Source: Lunularia cruciata (taxonomy: Eukaryota > Streptophyta > Marchantiopsida > Lunulariales > Lunulariaceae). Taken from it: DNA of 64,000 nucleotides. Shown here in pieces: positions 11,120 to 20,783 of the stretch. Position 1 is the first letter of the stretch. Each line of letters begins with the position of its first letter. Made by a program: the position numbers and the translations under genes. Below the pieces are notes generated by a model. That model made no database searches and was not told where the DNA came from. It saw only the letters and a program-made list of their open reading frames with translations. The DNA lies in assembly GCA_948567375.1 (NCBI GenBank), contig OX419756.1:23228552-23292551 (forward strand). Reading direction: 5' to 3'.

Positions 11120-12491
11120 CCACTAATGTAACTTTAACCGAGATAACTACATTAGGGGAAAATGCAACTTGTAACCTGCCATCACAAGATGCACTCTCAC
11201 GGTCTGCAAGTCATCACTTCCTGCCTGACTAGAGAGAAATAAAGGTAGCCTGATTGGTCATCACTCCAGCTTCACTATAGAGAGCACACTAGAGCTCCAA
11301 CGCTCAAAAGTCAGGGCACCTAACACAAACATGGTGCACAAACAAGAAGTAGAGAATGTAGGGGGTCCAATCACAAGAAATCTAAATGAAAACCCTCCAT
11401 CTCATAAAACAACACGGAATTGACTCTGCCACCATTTGGCATTTGACATAAGAGAAGTTTGAATCTAAGTCCTAAGCTACCAAGATCATCAAGAATGGGA
11501 TCAAATTGCCTCTCCTAGCCAAATTTACAAGTGTATAGATCATAGTGGCACCATCACTAGGACAACAAGTGAGGGTGGACCTATTGGCTAGGGCACCAAT
11601 CTAGGAACAAGAGATCTAGGGGTCAAACCTTGATGCGCACAATCAAGCAAGATAGGCAGATTTTGCCAACCAATGACCAAGATCTACTCTAAACTAGCTA
11701 GTCTCACTCTTGCCCTTTTGGCCCTTTGTAGCCTCTCATAGCCCATAGCCTTATGCCTCAACATGCTGAAATTCAGCCGAATGAGGCCTTTCTTCTTGCC
11801 ACTTCAAACCTCCTCCAAAATTGGGCAAAACTCCTCCAACTTAGTGAAACTCCTCCAAATCTGGCCAACCTGCAAAATTCCTCCAAATCTGGCCAAAATT
11901 TAATGTAAAATCCAGCCAAAATCTGATGTAAAATTTGACATAAACCCTAAAGTTGGCCGACCGCCAAATCCTCCGCCAACTTTACACTCGTGCCAAATTG
12001 AAAACACGGGTTTCTCCATATCTCTAATTCATAAGGATGCTTCCCAACTCCACCTTCAATTTTACTTTTTGAGCCCAACTCGCAACAAATTGGTCCTGCC
12101 TTCACCTTGTGAGCTCAAAATCACAACCACTGCCCAAAATTTTCTCCTTCTATGCTCAAAAATTGGCCAGTGCTTCTGCACACCGTTTGCCTTATTGCCA
12201 AATCTCTATCAAGCAACAAGCTTTTGCACACCAAGGAAAAGTTGAACTTCAATCGAGCTACCAATGATTCATCGAGCTTGGAGATACCACCAACAAAGTC
12301 CTTGCACCCGATTTCCCTCTTATTTCATTTCTTTGATGTAATCAAGTTGTTTATCACTCTCAACTCAACTCAACTTAGATCAATACTTGATCTGTCACTC
12401 TATAAACTACCAAACAATTGGGCATTGATTACAGTCAAGCCACACCTACTCTAGCTAAAAGAATCCAGGTGACGCTCACCGGCCTTTGTCT
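9896..12491 (-). mobile_element. R-a: Ty3/gypsy element, 5' LTR/leader and gag
   Basis: Minus strand. From 9896 it matches R-b at 63015 onward (start of shared ACCCAAAAATGAAGGTAAGG). A candidate primer site at 11434-11415 (TGGTGGCAGAGTC...) partly resembles the tRNA-Met type. Sequence from about 11450 to 12491 would then be its LTR. The last 150 bp (12338-12491) recur at 26207-26362. Z-c inserted at 12491. The 150 bp at 9745-9895 between Z-b and R-a are unassigned. Confidence 0.6.
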
Positions 12492-12653
12492 TGTAACACC
12501 CATTTGTGCATGTGTGTGGTTGTGATATTAAGCTTGGTATTACAAGTACATTATGTGAGTGAAATTGTGAGGAAGGGTCAATTTTGCAGAGTGGAGATTT
12601 CATGCATGAGGAGTTTGAGAGCAACAAAAAGCATGTTTGAGTGTTTAGATTCA
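12492..12653 (+). repeat. Z-c 5' LTR with large internal deletion
   Basis: Starts TGTAACACCC at 12492 and ends TTCA at 12653, only 162 bp. The first 60 bp match the start of full Z LTRs and the last 100 bp match their end. About 1.37 kb including the TATA box is missing, with the joint near 12552. The promoter is therefore lost. Confidence 0.8.
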
Positions 12654-12663
12654 TCTTGGGAAC

Positions 12664-13137
12664 ATGGAGGGTCACCAAGAGCGGATATTGAGACTATGTA
12701 AGGTTCCCTAAGGGTTTGAGGTGATTGTAGGGGTGGATTTGAGGAAAAGAGAGTTTACAATAGAATTTGAAGAGAGTGTTGAGAGGATCCAAAAACCTAA
12801 ACCATTTGGGGGAAAGAGTGAGTCTAAGTGCTTTCTATATTGAGAGAAGGGACATAAGGCAAGTTCATGTCCATTGAACTTTGAGAGCAAGAGATTGAGG
12901 GAGAGGAGAGGCTTACTTGAATTGGGTTTGCATGTTGGACCTTCTTCACCAAGATTAGGAGGGAAAAGATCTAAGACCAAGGAGTTGTGTGAGGTTTGTG
13001 GAGTTGAAGGACTTCCAAAAGGACATGAATGTAGTAGAGTAAAAGCAATTTTGGAGACTTTGGTGAAGGATCTTGGAGAGAGTGTTCGTACAGCTACAGA
13101 AATAATACCACCTTCATCAGCTAGTTCTCAAGATTAG
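12664..13137 (+). pseudogene. Z-c leader ORF (zinc knuckle), broken
   Basis: Homologue of the 157-aa ORF at 1664-1191. The ATG is retained 10 nt past the LTR, but an early TAA/TAG and a change of the first knuckle (CFLY-stop in place of CFLCG) break it. From 12874 to 13137 the second half stays open, including CEVCGVEGLPKGHEC and the Ser-rich tail ending SSASSQD. Confidence 0.7.
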
Positions 13138-13369
13138 TGATGGAGATAATCTTTCAATTGATGGATAAACTATCCATGAGGGTTCGATTAATATGCCCTC
13201 TAGGATTTGATGTTGCTATAGAAATCTTGGAGAAACTAGAGCCTTTCGTGTTCCCTAGGGTGGATTAATCTCAAATGGTGTTAGTCATGTACATACTCTA
13301 TCAGTTATGGAGTGAGAGAAAAGAAAAGAAAAGAAAATTTGAGAGAAAGAAAGATAGTGAGAGGTTAAG

Positions 13370-14131
13370 ATGGGGAAACTTCCGGTTTTCTTTGGCAAGG
13401 ATGGAGAAGATATGAAGGCCTTTGCGAGAGACTTCAAGAGAGATTGCATAGGAAACAATGAGAGGAGGAAGAATGAGTGGGCCTCATTATTACCAGATTT
13501 CTTTGAGGATGCAACACTTACATGGTATGAGTCAGAATACCAAAAGAGAGAGAAGAGAGATGGGGAAGAGGAGTCTTGGGAGACTTTGACTTCAGCACTC
13601 ATTGAGAACTTTCTTCCTGATGAGAGTTATGAGAGTTTGATGAGTGAGGTTACATTTCTCAAGCAAGGAGAAGGAGAGAAAGTGAGAGTCTATGTGGAAA
13701 GAGTGGAAAAGTTAAAGTCCAGATTTTGCATAGTGTTGAGGAAGGGTGGGGATGATGTGGAGACTACAATGATTGGCATAGGAGCCATGCTCACCAAGAA
13801 TTTTGTGGGAGGTTTGAGACCACAAATTAGAAGCAAGGTGAGATATGAGAAACCTTCTTCCAAGGTTGAAGCTATCAAGATCGCAATTCGTATGGAGGAG
13901 AGTTTGGAAGGGGATGAGAGTGATTTGGTGGTGAAGAAGGTTGTGCATCCTCCTCAAGGCTACAAGTATGGTGGAACTTCTGATACTTTGGTGGCAAGGG
14001 TTGCACCACAAGTAGTAGTTGCTCCAATTCTTGCACCTCCACTAAAGTATCCACTTAAAACCATCACAAAACAACTTGCGGATCTCAAGATCAATGTGGT
14101 GCAACTATGGGAGAAGAGAGAGGTGGATTAG
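13370..14131 (+). pseudogene. gag: Z-c gag capsid, lacking nucleocapsid
   Basis: 253 codons from MGKLPVFFGKDGED to KREVD, then TAG. The capsid is complete and nearly identical to Z-a gag. In Z-a the stop position is Gln and the frame runs on to a CCHC knuckle. Here the 90 bp after the stop (14132-14222) do not encode that knuckle, so the nucleocapsid is lost. Without it the product could at most act as a capsid fragment. Confidence 0.8.
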
Positions 14132-14222
14132 AATGTAGGGAGAGGGCCTTAGAAAGGAGCTTAGAGGTGGTTTGAGTTCTACAAGGAGCAAGAAGAAGAA
14201 GAAGGCAGAAGCTTGAGTATCA

Positions 14223-14966
14223 ATGGGGGTGGTGGATGCCAAGCCAGCACCATGGGAGGCTTGTGAATATGCCTCCAAGATTGATGTGAGAGTGAATGGT
14301 CACAACATCAAGGATGCATTGGTTCATGGAAGATCAGTAGTAAATGGCATGTCAAAAAGGTTGATGAAGAAGTTGGGTATGATACCCTCAAGACCTTCAG
14401 CATTTGTGGTGAGCATGGCAAACAAGCAACAAGTTCAACCAGTAGGGGTGATGGATAAAGTGGTAGTTTCAGTTATGGGAGTTCAAACTCTCATGACTTT
14501 CCAAGTCTTGAAGGATTCAAGCTATGACTTACTTCTTGGGAGGCCATGGTTGAGAGGAGCACGCACAACTGATCAATGGCACAAAGGGTACTTGAGGATT
14601 GGGCCATCAAACCATAGAGTCACAGTTCCTGTGACTAACACCACCAACACTTCACATTCAAATACACCATCTTCTGATTATTGGGAATCAGATTCTGAAG
14701 AAGGAGCTTCAAGTGTGGACACAAGCATGGAAGAGGAGACTTCTACGGAGGAGGATGAATGTGAATTAGATTCAGATGTGTATCCTTTGTGTGCTATGGA
14801 TTTTGCACCTAAGCAAGAGGTTTTGAAAGACCCAGATAAATCACTATTGACACTTGAGGAGGTAGAGAGAAGGTTAGCTACTCTCAAGTATGGCCTAAAT
14901 GTTACCAAGGAGGAGAAAGTGAGATTTGAAGAGATTTTCCGCAAGTTCATCCATGTTTTTGCTTTT
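14223..14966 (+). pseudogene. pol: Z-c protease and protease-RT linker
   Basis: The frame holds a retropepsin of Ty3 type: VNGHNIKDALVHGRSVVNGMS, then DLLLGRPWLRGARTTDQWHKGYL. The expected catalytic D-G/T-G is V-H-G here (CAT at 14325-14327), a change that should abolish activity. An acidic Glu/Ser-rich linker follows, then the conserved lead into RT (EEKVRFEEIFRKFIHVFAF). At 14966 the reading is cut by solo LTR L-b and resumes at 18731-18735 with S-Y-K-D-L. Confidence 0.8.
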
Positions 14967-15342
14967 TGTGATGCCCACATTTTTTGTTTTTTTTCTGTTT
15001 ATTAGCATGTGAGGGAAGAAGTAAGCACGAAAAGCTGAATTGCAAAAGAAGAAGGGACGGAAGTGACTTTAGAGGAAATCCGAAGAAGGCAAGATCAGAT
15101 CTGATGATGGAGGTACTCAAAAGAAGGGTACAATGGAAAAAAGTCCAAAGAGCATCGTCTTCAAGACAGAAGGTGCAGGTGATACAAAGACCGTCTAACA
15201 AACTTGGTACGTAGCAAGAAAGTACACTTCAAGAAACGGCAGAGGCAGAAGAAGCATGTCTTGATAGTGACCGGACATCAACATGCAGAAGAGTGGAGGT
15301 CAAATTTGAAATAGATTGAACAATGACTGCAATTTGGGGTAA

Positions 15343-15350
15343 TATAAAAT
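15343..15350 (+). promoter_or_regulatory. TATA box upstream of LTR-ORF (subfamily I)
   Basis: TATAAAAT lies 34 nt before the ATG at 15377. The same element at the same distance occurs at 27421-27428 (TATAAGAT), and a variant lies at 35914-35921. It aligns with the TATA at 27 nt in subfamily II LTRs. Confidence 0.45.
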
Positions 15351-15376
15351 TGCAATTGTGTAGGGACAAGTTGAAT

Positions 15377-17933
15377 ATGCCAAGTAAATTTCCAATTCCT
15401 TTGAGTAGTCGGCCTGCAGTAATGCATGTCTAGAAGCCAATTGAGAGTGAAAATTTCCAAAATCTAGAAGGGGTTAGAGTGTCTTGTCCAGGAGAGGGCA
15501 TTGTCTTTTAGTGTAGAAGAACGCAAGAGCAGATCATGGCGAAGAAGGTCACAAATGCTCTGACGGTGCAAAGTTTCCCAATTCATAGGTTAGATGTGGT
15601 AGCCAAAATCAAGGTCTTGAATAGACTTTGTATAACATTTTTAGCATGGAACTAGAATTTAAGTTTCCCAAGAGTGATGGCAGAGATAGCTACGAGCAAT
15701 TGTAAGGAGAGTCCCAAAGTTGAACGGAAGAGAGGAAATCCGGCTTGATGGACTGAGTCGGATTGGAGGTTAGTATTGGGGAAGGAACCAGGAGAACCGA
15801 TGGGGATCACCTTCTATCGGAAGTGTGATGCTGCAAAAGAGACGGCGGAAATCCAAAACTCTTTCTTTGCTCCAAGAACCACAAATGGCTACAAGGTGGA
15901 GTCCTATCGGGATCTGATTAGGAGAAGTATCGTGGGGGCAATGATGGCCATGTTCAAGCCAGAACAAACAACTTACGTGAACATGCAGCAAGCGGTCTTC
16001 TTCCACCAGATGTTTGTAGGGGTAAAGGTGAATTGGGCAAAGTGTTTTCACCACCGAACAAGGCAGATGGTAATCAATTGGCGGACAGATTTGCCTGCCC
16101 ATTATTTCACACCATTTGCAGCACATTTCTACTTTGAGTTGAACTTGCTAATAGTAGAGGAGATGCATTGCATGGTTTCCCATTTCCATCCTGACTTAAG
16201 ACGGGAAATGGATGAAGAAGAGCGACAATATATGATACACTTGTGAGCCAATGATGAATACTTCTTGAAGATAGGACAATGGATGATGGTAGAAGTCACA
16301 AGTCCAAAGAAGAAGAAGTGCAGTAAACCCAAAGAAGCAAAGTCACCTCTAGCTCAAAGGAAGACTCAAAGACTGGCTGTGCAAAGTAAGAAGATGGTGA
16401 GAGAAGCATCATTGGAATCAGAGTTTGAAGAAGAAACAAAAGTTGCAAGGAGAGGAATCAGAAGAGGATGAACTTACCTTACAAAGTGAGGAGTCTGGAA
16501 GTGATAGTGAGGGGGAACCTGAGGTTCAGCAATTGGTGGGGGTCAATGAAGCTTGTCATGCAATGATTGACAGAGTACCTAGAACAACAAGTCATTGCGT
16601 AGCCCTGGTGGTAGATAAGCAAAGATCAAAGGAAAAGGAGGAGTATCTTGCGGGGCCGAGTTCAATCTGTAAAGGAGAAGAGAGTTTAGATGCGGTGTCT
16701 CTGAAGATACAAAGATCACGACTTTGGCAAAAGGAGCCGATGAAGGAGCCAAAGAATGAAGACAAAGACGGCAACAAAGATAAAGATAACTTTAGTGGGA
16801 TACTGTATCTAACATAGGTTGTCACACCGTTGCTGGAGCTACTAAAGGAGCATCGGAAGATGCTCCTTGGTCATTCCCCAAGATCATAGAAAGGTGATGA
16901 ATGAGTTGCAAGTGGTGAAGCATCTATTGAGTGAAGTGAAGGGGTTACAGGAGCAACAAGTCCAAAGAAATGAAGAAATTGGAGAACTTTGGAGAGAGGA
17001 AGTCTTGAAGAAGAAGGCTTTTGAGATGTTACAAAAGAGCTGCAAGTCAAGAGGAAAAGAACTGCAGAAGCAAGCATGAGAATTGAAGGAGCAGGCAATG
17101 TGGCTGAGCAAAATGAAGGAGGAAGTGAGTGATGTGCGCATCAAGAATATTCATTTGAAGGCGATAACAACAATAATGGAGCAAGAGTTGGACAGCTTGA
17201 AGAAGAGTGCAGCTGGGAAGGATCAAGCATGGCAAAGGGAGTTAGCAGTCAGGCATGAAGAAGAAGGACGATTGCAAGAGCTGGTACAAAGTGCTGAGTT
17301 ACAGAATGCACAGTATGCGGAGGAGAAGAAGATGCTTGCTGCTAAGTACAAAGATAAGTTGAAGATGTACCACGAAGAGTTGAAGGCAGAGCGCTCTTGA
17401 CGGTATGAGTCGGAATCAGTAGGAGAAGTTGCAAGAAAGTTGCAAGCAATCTTGAGCACAGAGGCTAAAGGGAGGTTGGAAGAAGCACGTCTCTATATGA
17501 GTTAAAGTTGTTTGTGTAGGAAACTCAAAAGAGAAAAGCCAAAGATGTGGATATGAACACATTGCTGATCCGATCAAGGGAGCGAGCAGACCGGAAAATG
17601 TTAGAAGTAGAAGACAATGTTAGTCTCAATTTAGATTTAGTCAATTTGGAGTTAGAGCAAATTTGGAATAGTGTGACAATGGAGAGGAAGTCCAATGTTG
17701 CAGAAGTAGGAATTCAGGTGTCATTGGACTTATTATTAAAGACATAAGAGAAGAGTGGGTAAGGAGATAAAGAGTTAGATAAGTCACTCCTTAGTGCAAT
17801 TATAGTTCCTAGTGTAAAAGTAGTAGAAGTAGTGCAAGAATTAGTAGTTGTAGATACACCAGAAGAAGGAGAAGTAGTAAGAAGATCATCGGGTTTGGAA
17901 GCCGATGGTGAAGTAGACATCAGATCGGTGTAA
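15377..17933 (+). pseudogene. LTR-ORF, copy in solo LTR L-b
   Basis: Sense to the LTR. Start MPSKFPIPLSSRPA at 15377, in frame with MAKKVT at 15536. A globular part follows (156-aa open piece 15776-16246) with FFAPRTTNGYKVESY, AVFFHQMF and NWAKCFHH, then a basic Lys/Pro stretch, an acidic segment, and a coiled coil from about 16906 (VKHLLSEVKGLQEQQVQRN...) to 17740. It ends near EVDIRSV at 17933. Several stops and at least one frameshift (near 16460) break it. The function is unknown. The N-terminal half faintly recalls plant 'putative transposon protein' domains, but I cannot confirm that. Confidence 0.75.
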
Positions 17934-18730
17934 GTACCAATTTTGAGATAAGAAGAGGCAGGTATGAAGAGATGGATTGTCAATTTGGATTTGCAGATAG
18001 AAAAAGATTGTTAGGAAACGGTATATTAGGAAGAGAATTGCCATTTGCTTCAGTATTTAAGGGGAGCAATCCCAATATTATGTTGTTCAGTATTCGAATT
18101 TCTGAAGATAGATAAAGCAAAGTGATGTTTTGAGTGCTCGTCACTTGAGCTTAATTCCGATTGTCAATTCTGTGTTTGTGTTCGTGAGTGTGTGGAAAAT
18201 TCCGAAGTGCAAGTCATTGTGTCTGTGGATGTTGGATTTTGTAGCCTTGATATTCATTGTGTGTGTGTGATCCTGAGTGAAGTGCATCGGAGCAATGCCT
18301 TGATAGATTTGAGAGGAATTGTATTGTTGGTATTCTGCATTTGCGAGTGCAACACAAAGTTGATGTGAACCAATTTTGATCAAGGAAGTTGTGCCTTCTA
18401 TGGAGGGGTGGAACACAATTTAGAGACAAAATCATTCTTTGTAGTGAAGTGCAATCTTTGGGAGAATTTGAATCATCACAATCAACAGTTGCTTGGATAG
18501 AATTTGCTATTTTGTGATTATGTGTGTGTGTATTTGTGACAAGTTGTCAAGATTGTGAGCTTGTTACTCTCTTCTGGGTGTAGTTTCTACCTGACAGATT
18601 AAAGAAGAAATCAAGAAGAACTACAAGTGATTGTTTGACTTTGTATTTGACCAATTCTGAATTGTATCTATGCGGGAACAAACTTTACTTACCCGATTAC
18701 CGCAAAAGTGAAATTTGCCGGGTTGTCACA

Positions 18731-19550
18731 CTTTCAGTTACAAGGATTTGAAGGAAGTCGCCTTGGAGGAGCACAAGATAGAGGTGTAGTCACATGCAAG
18801 ACCAATCCACCAAAAACAACGTCTCATTAGCCTACCAATATCTTTGGTTGTGAAGGAGGAGATTGATAAGCTCAAGGAGGCTAGATTTATCTTTGAGGTA
18901 GAGAATTTAGAATGGGTGTCTCCAATTATCATTGTGAAGAAAAAGAATGGCAAGCTTTGGGTATGTGTGGATTACAAGAAGCTCAATGTTGTTGCCAAGA
19001 AGGACTACTACCCATTGCCATTCATTGATGAGATCGTGGAGGAGGTTGCAGGTCATGAGAGGTACAGTTTTGGAGATGGTTATAGTGGATATAACCAAAT
19101 CAAGATTGCACCAAAGCATCAACAACTCACCACATTCACCACACCTTGGGGAACTTACGCTTTCAAGGTCATGCCTTTTGGGCTTTGCAATGCTCCAATC
19201 ACATTCCAACGGTTCATGAACAAGGTATTTGAATCTTTCATTGGGAAATTTGTGAGAGACTTCATTAATGACTTTTGTGTCTATGGGAGCAAGGAGGAGA
19301 ACTTTGAGCACCTAATCAAGGTCTTGCAATGCTTGGATGAGGCAAATGCATCACCCAACCCAGAGAAGTGCATTTTTGGATGTGAAGAAGGTCTACTTTT
19401 GGGGCACATCGTCTCCAACGATGGAATAGTAGTTGATCTTGAGAAGGTGAGGAAAATCTCAGACCTTCCATTCCCTTCAAGCTTGACAAAGTTAAGCCAA
19501 TTCTTGAGGATGGTTTGATACTATAGGAGGTTCATCTTCTCATTTTCCAA
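18731..19550 (+). pseudogene. pol: Z-c reverse transcriptase
   Basis: Main frame 18844-19518. RT blocks are in order: WVSPIIIVKKKNGKLW, VCVDYKKLN, DYYPLPFIDEIVEEVAGH, YSFGDGYSGYNQI, MPFGLCNAPITFQRFM, then the active site as FINDFCVYG where FIDD is expected. The first catalytic Asp of the pair is Asn (AAT at 19267-19269). Then comes LLLGHIVSNDGI. The frame breaks before (18780-18840) and after (19519). It resembles the Athila/Tat side of plant Ty3 RTs rather than chromoviruses (inference from motifs). Confidence 0.85.
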
Positions 19551-20783
19551 CTAGGCTTATGCATTGACCATCTACATGAAGAAGAGTGTAGATAACATGG
19601 TGATTTTGGAGGACAAGAAGGCTCTCAAAGCTTTTGAGGAGCTCAAGCAATCCCCCATTGTAGCTCCAATTCTTGCTAAACCTGATTGGAGTAAGCCTTT
19701 CATCCTCAACACTGATGCTTCTAATGTAGCAGCTATAGGATGCACTCTTAATCAATTAGACCAAGATGGGCATGATCATCCAATAGCTTATGCTAGTAGC
19801 CATATGGTTTCAACAAAGAAGAACTACTTTGTCAGGAGAGAGAAGGGTTGGCAATGATCTTTGGTCTCAAGAAGTTTAGACACTACTTGATTGGAGGGAA
19901 AGCCACCATTTTCACGGATCACCAAGGCTTTGAAGTACATCTTCAACAAGCCTAATGTTGAAGGGAGACTAGCAAGGTGGATGATACTCTTTGTGACAAC
20001 TCGGCAAATATCACTTTTGCGGTAATTAGGTAAGTAAAATTCATTCCCGCAAAGATACGAGTCAGAATTGGTCAAATACAAAGTAAAGTAACAATGTAAT
20101 TCTTCTTGGTTGCGTCTTTAATCTCTCAAGTAGAAACCACACCCAGAAGAGAGTAACAAGCACTAATTCGCAATCTTGTCACAAATTAACACTCCTTAAT
20201 CACAAATCCTTCAATTCTTTCCAAACAATCTTGATTGTGATGATTTAGGCTCTCCTGAAAATGGCACTTCATTGCAAAATGACTTCACCTCAGAATTGGG
20301 TTCCACCCCTCCACTGAAGGCACAACTTCCTCGATCAAAATTGCTTCACATCAACTTTGCACTGCACTCACAAATGCAAAATACTACCAACACTACAATT
20401 CCTCTCAGATCTGTCAAGGCATTGCTTCAATTGCACTTCACTCAGGATCAAACACACAGAATGAAGATCAAGGCTATGGAATCCAACATCCAACAAGCAC
20501 ACTGATTTGCACTTTGAATTTCTCCAAACACTCACAAACATAGACACAAAGTTGATACTCGGAATCAAGCTCAAGCGACGAGCACTGCTTCACAGCACTT
20601 CGCTTTATCTATTCTCAGAAATAATGAGCACTGAACAACATTTGACTGCAAATGCCACTCTTAAGTAGTGAACAAATTGACAGTTCAAACAACTATACCA
20701 TTCTACAACAATTGTTCTAACCTGTAGATCCGAAAGGATAATGCACCTCTTCATATCTGCCTTTTCAAATCTCAAATCTATTA

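Larger units (their letters stand above)
14967..18730 (+). mobile_element. L-b: solo LTR of family L (subfamily I)
   Basis: 3764 bp, TGTGATGCCCACA...GGGTTGTCACA. Flanks are CTTTT (14962-14966) and CTTTC (18731-18735), a 5-bp target duplication with one change. The flanking protease-RT linker of Z-c becomes continuous when it is removed. It contains a TATA box for the LTR-ORF (15343-15350), the ORF itself, and a second TATA-like box TATTTAAG (18054-18061) about 670 bp before the end. A solo LTR arises by recombination between the two LTRs of a full element. Confidence 0.93.

Noticed and set aside
15770-16126. Recurring minus-strand frames of about 118 aa (15770-16126, 27850-28206, 36344-36700) with HLYPYKHLVEEDRLLHVH
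   Set aside because: They lie exactly antisense to the conserved globular block of the LTR-ORF, and their conservation follows from that sense frame.
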